DNA from: Psococerastis gibbosa | Lineage: Eukaryota > Arthropoda > Insecta > Psocodea > Psocidae | Assembly (NCBI GenBank): GCA_963971405.1 | Contig: OZ020486.1 | Location: forward strand, 14,345,419-14,409,418 | Direction of reading: 5' to 3' | DNA length: 64,000 bases | In this document: one piece after another, positions 55,313 through 64,000 of the stretch | Numbering within the stretch: the stretch's first letter is position 1 | How the letters are laid out: every line of letters begins with the position of its first letter | Program-made: the position numbers and the translations under genes | The notes under the pieces: generated by a model | The model's database searches: none | Told to the model about the DNA's origin: nothing | Seen by the model: the letters and a program-made list of their open reading frames with translations, nothing else

Positions 55313-57764
55313 ATAACAACAAAATTTAAAGTAGTGGTCCGAAATATTTTTTTTTTTTTGGATGAGTTAACTATATTTTTATGTTTGGAATTCTTAGTTT
55401 GTAAATCTCTGCGTCAGGTGGTGCTACAGATCCCTCCTTAGTTGCCTTGTGGTCACGAAAGAGGTACCGACACCAATTGCACCGTCTATGTACTCCAAGT
55501 CAATGCGTCATCATCTGAGTTTATTGAGCTTCTGCTCATTGTCCAGAAGCAAATGCTAATAAGTAAAAGTAATGAATTATAAATATGCAAGAGACCATGC
55601 GCATACTTTTACCTCAGAAATCTACCTCTTGAAGCAAACAGCCTACTTCTCAAATCTCAATAAGAATGAATTCGGCAAATTATTTAGCAATTTATTGCCG
55701 TTCAAAATTTCACCTCTAGACAAATTTGCCAAATATTCACGTGGGAAACTAGGTATTTATTTTCACAACTAATTCTTAATTTGACATGTACTAATGTCTA
55801 TTGTGGGCCGACGAGTGAAAAAAGTTATGCAATGGGTCCTAACAAGGCAACTCTTACAAAAAATTCGTGCAGAAGGAACACAATAGTTCTGTTGAATTCC
55901 GCATGAGGGAGCATTAGCCAATGGTAAAAGCATAAACCACGACTTGGACAGTTTCGACCAGCAATACAATACCTTCAGTCTCACAATGTAACACAATACT
56001 ACTCGAGTTTTGAGCCTTAAGTAAGTAACGAATGAGGTGTCTGTTATGCATTTACAATATATGGTACCTACTTCTGACAGATTGATGTGGCTTGTTTAAA
56101 ATATCGCTGATTCATTCAGCATCGAAAGAAGAAATGATATAAATTAGATCTGAAATTTTTTGTACTGCATGTATGTATTATGAAATATAAATAAATTCGC
56201 TTTAAAAAAATTTAAATTCAATATCATGGGAAATTGATTGCAGAAACTAAACTTATAAAACAGCACACAATGGAGAAGAAATGTCAACTGTCAAGTGAAT
56301 GATCGTTACCCAAGGTACTGTACGATATGACTTTACTCGTACATTCAGATAAGACGATTGCAAACAAAACCAGATAAAAATAAATAAAAAAATAAATAAA
56401 CTTATAATGTGTTTCCAACAAAGTCCAAAAACGACATTACAATGTGTTCTACCCGAAGCATGGACAAACCATTCAGAATGGTTATATTTCCTATTTCCAT
56501 CCTATTTTTTATTATAAACTAGATGCGTAAGGCCAACATGGGCGTCGCCTGCTATAGCCAGCTGCTCCCTCTTGAGAGCAGCCTACCTCTATCTACTAAA
56601 TGTGTCAAAACTATTTAGAGAAGAACAATTGTAACCATTTTATTACCCTAGTTTTTTTTATTTTTAACACTATAAACCTTTATTACATACTAGAACTACA
56701 AATACCCTGTTTATGTGCTCGTTACTAAAGCTCCCAAATTTATAAAAAAAATCCCTTTCGGCTCTCAGGTGTAGGGAGATTCCATGCAAGCTCAGACTCC
56801 GCTTTTCCTTCAGTTCTCTAAGCTACAATATATACACTATGTAATTAAAAATGAAAAAATACTTCATTCCTTTCCCGACCACAACATCAACACACAAAAC
56901 ACTTTTGTGTTCCAAATTTCGATCCACAACGACGACTATGAACCTATAGGTCTAAACCCATGCCCCATTCGCAACCCGAAAACTGCAAATTTAGCGAAGC
57001 AGCAACAGCAAAAACTAAACTAATAACAAGGGATTCGTTCCAAAGGACATAAATTGCTGATCAGTTAAAATTGAAAAGTGAGTTCCAACGTGGATTGTTT
57101 TGTGGGAAACTTCCTTTCTGCTGAAAACTAATTTAATAACTCAATTGTTTGCATCATTGTTCCTCAAAGAGTTGGAATCGCATTTTATCCTTTATAAAGT
57201 TCCTCAGATATTGAAGCCCTTGTTCAGTTCTTCTAATAAATGGCCTGCACCGCAAGCGTTTGTTGAATGGAGTTTTCCAGCTTTTTAGAATTTCCCATTC
57301 CATCAAACTTATTTTCTTTTAAAAATTGCCAAACAAGCCACCCTGATTTCATGCTTGCTATAACGGCTTTTAAATTAAACCCAAAGAGATTTTTAAATAG
57401 ATTTATAATTTCCTAATTTTTCATTAGCACCCACAATATTGTACTGATAGGCTATGCACGGATATTGGTTAAATCAATTTGAATTAATGATCTAACTTGA
57501 ATCCCTGGATTACAATAGGTAAACCTCTTTCATTTATAAGGGATAACAATCGTCTCTTTGATGAATAAAACCCGGCAGACAATATTTGTTTACCTATACT
57601 GATTTGAATAGTGATAATATTCAAATAAGTACATATTTGGATGGTCAAAGCCCTTCAATTTACTTTCAGTTTAAAGGTTGTGTAATTAATAAATAATATA
57701 CGATGTGATAGAGAAGTTATCACGTAAAATTAAAGTCCTATAGAAATAAACTTCTATACAAAGT
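55313..57764. other. unassigned AT-rich spacer
   Basis: Open frames of 60-83 codons have no recognisable domain. No repeat family from elsewhere in the window recognised here. Confidence 0.4.
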
Positions 57765-57935
57765 GGCGCCGAGTTCGGTAGCAAGGTGGTATAGCGTGCT
57801 TGTCCTTGTGCGAGACTACACACCATGCGAACGGAGACGTGTCGTAACTCGATACAAGTTCTTATATTAGGTTTTTTAGTGAGGTGACTAAAAGTATCAT
57901 ACATACATTCATTAAAATTGTTTGTTTGCGACTTC
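57765..57935 (+). repeat. dispersed repeat C, copy 4 (longest)
   Basis: gcgccgagttcggtagcaag, gtggtatagcgtgcttgt, cttgtgcgag, gaacggagacgtgtcgtaac, ctcgatacaagtt, then agtgaggtgac and acattcatta. Best copy for judging whether this is a SINE. Confidence 0.75.
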
Positions 57936-59284
57936 AATGTATTTAAAAACGGTACTCTAGGACTCGAACACCCCTAACTTCAATGAGAAGGGGGCTGAGC
58001 ACCCCCTATATAATTTACAAAAAAAAATCGTGCGAGGTCGTATCCCACTATTCCACACCTATACTTTCAAAATCTTTCCCCCTGTCCGCCTGTTTGTAGT
58101 CATATAAATCTTATAGTCGGTAAAATCCAAGCCTTACTGCTACCGACAATGTCCAGTTGACATTTTTATTATTATCAAAACCGGAATCCTGATCAGTAGG
58201 TACGTATAATACAGCAATACAATACAATACTTTGAGCAGTCATTTTTTAACCAGAAATGACATACATACGGTTTTCGATGTCGTCATAATAACAAAAATA
58301 CTATTAATACAATAATTTGCTAAGAGAATACTAACTTTTAGAATCGGTTAAATATGTCAGCAGGGAGGGAGATTAATTGTGGAGAAAAAATCGTTCACGG
58401 AGTAAGAGCAACAACTCATTAGGAGTCCTTTCACCTTGCTCTTGAAAGCGTTAGTGCTGACGACTTCTCTTTTTAGACCCTGCGGAAGCGGAATTTATGG
58501 TGGTTGAGCTAAAAGGGGTTACAAATATTGGCCACCGACAAACAAAAGATTGCAGACCATCTAGCTTTTTAAACTGAATTTTTGTCTAACTGCACTTGTA
58601 CGCACATTGCCTTCTAACCCATTGAATATACTATAATTGTTTTCAAAATTTCACAGAAACTACACATGGATGAAAAAACATAAAATGATGACAATCGTAT
58701 GTACCATCACATCGACCTGCAAAGCAAAAAATGGTCCGCCCAGTGAGATTTATTGTTGTTGCTGATATATTTTTGTTATATTTTTCCCTTGTCAAAGCAA
58801 AGAGAGCAAGGATATAAAATTGCGAGTAGAAAGCATAGAGGGGTTTGATGCCGGGCACGACTAAGCCGCTTAACTGGGACACGCCCCCTTCTATTAAGTA
58901 AATGAAACTTCTACCTCTGGTAATCTCCCTATTTTCATATTTTCTTCTCCGCGCATTAAAAATGGAAAGTTTTACTCAAGTTCAACATCAAGTATTAAAG
59001 ACAGGACTTTTGAAATTGAAATGCAAAAAGAACCGGGAAATGGTGGATGGGGTTCTTTTCATATTTATAAACTTCCTAATGTAGGTAGGCCTATCTATAG
59101 AAGTACCTAAATATTCAAATATAGCGCAGACTGTCTTAAAATTGAAACTTGAAAGATACCCTAAATAAAATCTTGCTGTATTCTGTTTACAAGGAGAATA
59201 CAATTGGACTGAAAAGAAAATATAATAGGTACTTACATGGTCATGGTGTCACTACTAAGTCACTAGGATGAGGGGCATTGCATG
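57936..59284. other. unassigned spacer
   Basis: No gene recognised on either strand. Confidence 0.4.
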
Positions 59285-59493
59285 TAAAGCTTCTTTTGCT
59301 TTTTCTTCTGCTGACAATCAGATTCCACCAGTCATATCGGTTTTGTACAACGTGCCGCCATCCGAGAACTACTAACTCATGGAGGTAAGTTTCTTAAGCT
59401 GTCATACTTGAGCTTGCTTAGTAACAGTGGCGGATCGAAGGAGGGGGTCGCGTGGTCAAGACCCCCTTAAATATAATATTAAAATGTAGAGAT

Positions 59494-59714
59494 AAATCTT
59501 GACTTTTTTTTTCTTGACTTTTTGTTGTTCTATTACTAAGCCAACCTAGTGGAGTTAGGGCTATAAAGCCCTCTCTTACACTCTACTAGGATGACCCGGG
59601 ACCGCCTGCTTTACATGCCCTCCGAAGCATGGCCAGAAAATGTAGCCAGTGTGGGACTCGAACCAACAACCTTTCGGGTGAAAGTCGGAGTCTGTACCAC
59701 TACTCTACAGGTCC
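59494..59714 (-). mobile_element. tRNA-derived SINE, copy 10 (best preserved)
   Basis: Flanked by tagagat on both sides (59487-59493, 59715-59721). Read on the minus strand: ggacctgtagagtagtggta, cagactccgactttcaccc, gaaaggttgttggttcgagt, cccacac, then the body and T/A tail. The ctttcac segment matches the anticodon loop of tRNA-Glu(TTC), with tagtggta and ggttcgagtcc as A- and B-box regions, so a tRNA-Glu origin is likely. Confidence 0.92.
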
Positions 59715-59802
59715 TAGAGATGTACTGTATGTAATTCCAATGTAGCCAAGCCATTTCAGACCATAATATGCCTATCATAGTAACGTTAATAAAATTTTAT
59801 AT

Positions 59803-59923
59803 AATAATATTATATTAATATTAATTAATTAATAATTATAATATTAATTATATTAATTAATTAATAATTATAATATTAATTATATTAATTAATTAATAAT
59901 TATATATATATATATATTAAAAC
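59803..59923. repeat. AT-only tandem repeat, 32-bp period
   Basis: aataattata recurs at 59831, 59863 and 59895; units are made of attaatta palindromes and end in a TA run. Lies within the MITE 59425-59975. Confidence 0.9.
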
Positions 59924-60140
59924 GACCAGCAAATGCCACCAACCCCCTTCAAATGAAAAGCTGGATCCGCTTCTGCTTGGTATATTTGGTTCGGCATGAA
60001 CAGGTGTTCTCTCAACGTGTCCCAGCCATCTTAGACAGTGCTCTTTTATAAAACGGACAAGCCTACGTCTTCTCCATTGTGTATTATGTCAATTAGTTGC
60101 GTGCTTACTTATACGTCGCACTCCGTTTTTCAGAGTAATT

Positions 60141-61284
60141 CAGTAATTCAGAGTCCATAGACTCACCTTATTCTTCCTTTCTACTGCTAGCATATTTAGC
60201 TAACTGTGAATAACGACAAATGTCAGCAGCTAATGACCAGCACAAATTAAGATTTGATTCTCTCTCATTGGGTGGCGAAACGAGGTAAATTAATTGACAG
60301 TACATTGTTTGAAAACCTCATGCGTCTGATGCAGATAAGTTTCCCCCGGTGAAAAAATGTTAAAATATAAGTTCAAAATAATGGGTTTTTACGCAAGGGG
60401 CCCGGGAGACCCCCCGGTGACAAAGTTTTGGAAAAAATTGGCCCGAAAAAGTGGGGTTTTACGATTTTAACTGCAGTAAAATTTATAATTTAAATATGCG
60501 GAAGATATATTCATTTTACCATACTACGGTTTATGGTTTAGAATATAAGTGTACCGTAAGCTAATTTTTTCTCCTATGACCTCTGGACCCGCCCCTGAGC
60601 CTATTTAACCCTTTATCGTACTGACATCCGGGCATCGTATTATTTGAGGCGCTCGAATTCGTATTCTTAATTCGCACAATGAAAATAGGACAGGTGCTGT
60701 TAAATTTATAAAAGACCTATAAGCTTTTTAATTTAACTTCTACGAAAGTCGAAATTGCTACAATAAATAACCAAACCGGCAAATTCGATAACATTACGGG
60801 ACCCGGAATTCCCAGACACCCCCACCCCAGGTTGTATAAACCTTCCGTTTGCAACCCCTAAAATTATTCTCAATTCGTAATACATCCAAGTGATAAATGG
60901 TTTGTAGACAAGTCTGTGTAAATACGCGGTGCTACCGGGTATATTATCCGATTCTATTCAGCCGGGCATTTGTAACAAAACAGAGAGTGAAATAAAATAT
61001 TGGATCAGGTGGATGTCACTGAGAATAAGGAGTAAATACTAGAACCCGGTGTAAAAGCCAACCCTCTGCCCCGATTTTAAAATGCCCTGCGACCCGTTGT
61101 GGGAACCTGGTTGAACCTTGAAATGAATGGAAAGGCTCCATTGGAGCTAAACAATGGAGCGACAGAATGTTATGATTTACGTGCGATTTCTACAGCCGGA
61201 TATCAAATTTGGAAACGACACAATTTTTTTCATAAGCGTTTAGGGCTATTGATACGGTATTTGTACCTACTGCATGCATTTTTA
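60141..61284. other. spacer with decayed hAT-like end
   Basis: About 60400-60600 (ggggcccgggagacc, agtggggttttacg, ending ctctggacccgcccctg) resembles the 38771-39193 element. The remainder is unassigned. Confidence 0.45.
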
Positions 61285-61680
61285 CAGCCATTCACTTCAC
61301 TTCCCTTCACTTCACTTCACTTCAGCCAACGCCCGTACGTGGCCTTTCGGCCATCCGACGCCCGTACGTGGCCTTTAGGCCATCCGACGCCGTGCCGCCC
61401 AGTATAAAGAAGCTCGTCCCTCCAAAGTTGCCTCGCAGATGACGTCCTTAAGGCCGTCGCAGGTTGTGAGATGTTCTGCAGTTCATTCAGATGTAAAACA
61501 CAGGGGGCACAATGGTGAGTCCACCACCCCAATCCTGTGCAAGTGCTTCTGTAGGAAATCGTGTCCCGTCGCCATTCGGAAAGTCGCCACTGTCACATCT
61601 CTTGGAAGGCCCCTTGGTTTGTTTGATGACACGATGTGTTCCCAGGGCTTCGCATTCATTTCGACCACGGCCCATCAGCC
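61285..61680 (-). pseudogene. RNase H-type LINE C-terminus with microsatellite tail
   Basis: Minus-strand reading: VTVATFRMATGHDFLQKHLH, RIGVVDSPLCPLCFTSE, then a shifted frame with LNELQNISQPATALRTSSAR, LYTGRHGVGW and a final YGRWLK. The knuckle CPLC...H matches 8113-9215, and the end GRWLK matches 34430-34669. At the 3' side a (cactt)n repeat (61290-61322) may be the element's tail. Confidence 0.82.
61329..61386. repeat. 29-bp unit duplicated in tandem
   Basis: acgcccgtacgtggccttt.ggccatccg occurs twice, exactly adjacent, one base different. Lies inside the LINE C-terminus and lengthens its frame. Confidence 0.95.
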
Positions 61681-61862
61681 CGGATTCTACTGGTTCATCA
61701 TTCGACTCCGGCCGTGAAAACCTTTATTGTTACATTGAGTCTTATTTATTTGTGTACCCCCAGAATGGGTAGCGATCCCATAGTATACACTGAAATGTCG
61801 CACGTCTTGGAAGTTAAATTCTATCTAGTGTAAAGCCAAGAAATTTCGAGGTAACGGGCTTG

Positions 61863-61995
61863 GTGTCAATGGTAAGCATATCTCAGCTTGACCATTGTTA
61901 CTTGTGGCTGGTGTGGGTTGTCCGAAAATATCAATGAGATTGTTGGCATGGCAAGGTTTAAAAGGCCGCTTAAGTGGGCCTAAAGGTCTACGTCC
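61863..61995 (-). repeat. dispersed repeat H, copy 5
   Basis: gtcaatggtaagcatatctc, agcttgaccattgttac, then tgggcctaaaggtctacgtc. Reverse orientation, partial. Confidence 0.65.
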
Positions 61996-62646
61996 ATAAA
62001 GAGCTATTCACAAAATATAATATATATATATAATATAATATAAAGAGCCAGAATTAGCCGCTTTTATATCAACCAAAAATTTCATTCTATACACTCCATA
62101 ATACTATAGTTAATAGAAAAATAATCAGCGCTATTGAAAGAAGATACCCTGACGAGCATTTAATGGACAGAGTCCCCGGAGGCAAAACCGCAGCGATTAC
62201 GTGAAATTAGGTGGGGCCGCAGTATCGGGTGCAGCTAGGTGCCTCTGAGGGCAGTTCCCAGGGGAGGGGCCCACCTCTGAGTGGGGCCCCATGCTGTGTC
62301 CGGCGTACATCCGCCCAGATTGCCGCTGAGAAAGGGGCCCATAACCTATTGTTATCAATTTGAATAAAATTTGTTTTGGGACTACAGCCCATCTCCCGCA
62401 GGGGAAATTCGATTTTTACCCTTCGTTATTACTTATGTTATTTTACACTCGTGTCCTTCATTTCACACACAGTATTTTACTAGATCCGTACACTTCTAAG
62501 TTCCTAACTTGAAATCAGCTTAAAAAAAAATGTGTTCATTCAAAATAGCCTACCGTATATCACGCCAATCATACTATCTACAAACATCAGCACTAATTTC
62601 GAACGTGTCGATCGTTTTTAAGGTATTTCTCAGGCTAGTATAGGCC

Positions 62647-62822
62647 CAGGGACGGATCCAGCCCATTTTAGGGGGGGGGGGTAGTAGTTGTGGGTCAAAA
62701 TAGGAAAAAACATGAGTAGTATCGAATAAATAGGAGCGTAATAAATTCATTTACAATCGATTTACCAAATTTTGGGGGGGGGGAAGCTATCCCTTGCCCC
62801 CCTCCCTGTATCTGTCCACATG
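62647..62822. mobile_element. hAT-like MITE with G-runs
   Basis: Left end cagggacggatccagccc followed by G10; right end ccctccctgtatctgtcc preceded by C-rich sequence and G10. The flanks tataggcc and agtaagcc agree at only 5 of 8 bases. Confidence 0.65.
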
Positions 62823-62839
62823 AGTAAGCCTATGCTTCT

Positions 62840-62945
62840 CCTATCTGGCCAATGGCCAAAATTCTTACAGAAACAATATAAATAATGTCCAAAATCAATG
62901 GGGTCGTTGGCGTTGGACAAGGAACCAATACCACTATAAGTAGGT
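62840..62945 (-). repeat. dispersed repeat H, copy 6
   Basis: ctggccaatggccaaaattc, agaaacaatataaataatgt, gggtcgttggcgttggacaa, then accactataagta. Reverse copy next to a hAT-like MITE. Confidence 0.75.
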
Positions 62946-63009
62946 AGATTAATGAAAAGTCCTTCAGGACGTTAGTATTATATTAGACCTAAGTACTAGA
63001 AATTAGTAC

Positions 63010-63370
63010 CATGTAACTGTAGCAGTAGCACCAACGGAAAACAATTATAGTGTACTTACCCGGGGATTATGTAATCCACTGTGTCAAAACGAATCGTCCG
63101 CACGCTTTTATAAATGAATCTGAAGTCATTTAATTGTTTTTGTAATGTTAGGCGTGGGGCTCAAAGGTGAAAAGAAGTGTTACATCTACGTCTAATATTC
63201 AGCAGTCAACGGCAATTGATCTATGTTAAAAAAAATTGTGGTTTTAATTTTTATTCACAATTTTTATTCACAATTATTATTCCCATAGTCATTAGCGTTT
63301 ATTTAGAATAATTTAAACTTATTCGGGGATTTGTAATTATTTTCCGTTGGTACTAGGACTACTGGAGCTC
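63010..63370. mobile_element. possible inverted-repeat element
   Basis: agcaccaacggaaaacaatta and cccggggatt on the left pair with taattattttccgttggta and attcggggat on the right. Arms are interrupted and no duplication is visible. Confidence 0.5.
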
Positions 63371-63789
63371 TGCTGCTGCTTGCCAGGCCAGGGGGCGGTT
63401 TTATTTTAAATAAAATGAAATTTATTATTAATATGCATTTAAAAATAAAATAAAAATAAAACATACTTGCTGCACAGTATCTATAAGCATCGTACTCTAT
63501 TGTTTAATGTAACATTATGCAAAAGGGGACCCTCCCATTGTTTAAAAATACATATGAATAATGCTAAAAATAATGAGATAGACACGCCCTTTCTCGGGTG
63601 GAACTGGGAGCCCGACAACATACTGTATAGTGTTACGGCTTAGCCTAGATTAACAGGCTATTTTCTGCATGTGATTCAGCCCTTTTAATGCCAAATTTAG
63701 CTTCGTACTGTTAGTGTCAGTATATAAAAAATATACGAAGGATATTAGGACATTAGATAGAACTTTAATCCATTCTTGGCTTATTAAAT

Positions 63790-63982
63790 AAAAAATAATA
63801 AATATATTGACTTTTGTTCTATTAATAAGCCAACCTAGCGGTTGGCTCAACTAGAAAAGCCCGGGACCCCCTACTTTACATGCCCTGGGAAGCGTGGCCA
63901 GAAAATGAAGCTAGTGTGGGACTCGAACCAACAACCTTTCAGGTGAAAGTCGGAGTCTGTACCACTACTCTATATGTCCTGA
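63790..63982 (-). mobile_element. tRNA-derived SINE, copy 11
   Basis: Tail at low coordinates; head cctttcaggtgaaagtcgga and ctgtaccactactctatatg. Lacks the segment between ctagcgg and ggctcaactag found in other copies. Confidence 0.88.
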
Positions 63983-64000
63983 CTTATTAGTATTAGTAGA

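Larger units (their letters stand above)
59425..59975. mobile_element. hAT-like MITE inside LINE, carrying SINE
   Basis: Ends cagtggcggatcgaagg and, reversed, cagaagcggatccagc, with gaggggg and ccccctt tracts. The flanks cttagtaa (59417-59424) and cttggtat (59976-59983) match at 6 of 8. Confidence 0.82.
59285..60140 (-). pseudogene. RTE-like LINE 3' fragment split by a hAT MITE
   Basis: 59285-59424 (cttctgctgac..., ttttgtacaacgtgccgcca, gtcatacttgagcttgctt) and 59976-60140 (ttcggcatgaaca, caacgtgtcccagcca, cgtcttctccattgt, atacgtcgcactcc) are the divergent equivalents of 27795-28130 in the RTE-like LINE, in the same order and orientation, with the region between interrupted by 59425-59975. 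Too decayed to translate. Confidence 0.75.

Overview
The window is eukaryotic and animal. Genes are sparse, introns are long, and most of the DNA is interspersed repeats, homopolymer runs and AT-rich spacer. One host gene is recognised with confidence: an orthodenticle/Otx homeobox gene on the plus strand. It has three coding exons (23339-23465, 45619-45770, 50211-50915) joined by GT-AG introns of about 22.2 kb and 4.4 kb. The spliced reading is 327 residues, with a K50 homeodomain at about residues 48-107, a glutamine run straight after it, and an Otx-type tail ending in a CNLDY-like motif. The short MAGYLK-type leader fits arthropod orthodenticle. The mix of tRNA-derived SINEs, decayed LINEs and short inverted-repeat elements fits an insect, perhaps a hemipteran, but that last step is inference only.

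Region by region: 1-23.3 kb, upstream of the first recognised coding exon, is a repeat field. It holds LINE 3' ends, tRNA-like SINEs, hAT-like and TAA-target MITEs, a six-unit 108 bp tandem array (16241-16888) and a 2x about 260 bp tandem duplication (14670-15186). Intron 1 (23466-45618) carries the longest open frame of the window, a 633-residue reverse transcriptase of a 5'-truncated RTE-like LINE (27811-29712, minus). It also holds three copies of a repeat with a fixed C16 run, a 5'-truncated LINE with clear target duplication (32193-32514), several MITEs, a 2.8 kb CACTA-like candidate (39785-42562), and a small Penelope-like GIY-YIG remnant 70 bp before exon 2. Intron 2 holds a TTAA-flanked element and a local duplication. 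Downstream of the Otx stop lie an internally deleted mariner-type transposon broken by a MITE, further inverted-repeat elements, and near the right end a three-layer nest (LINE, then hAT MITE, then SINE).

The most informative observations are nested insertions whose host reading frame is restored exactly when the inner element and one copy of its target duplication are removed (8508-9107 in a LINE; 51745-52134 in a transposase). These fix element ends and target sites from the sequence alone. I see no bacterial-style operon, CRISPR array, rRNA or functional tRNA gene. Family names for repeats are assigned from motifs and target-site lengths, not from database searches, and many repeat boundaries are good only to tens of bases.
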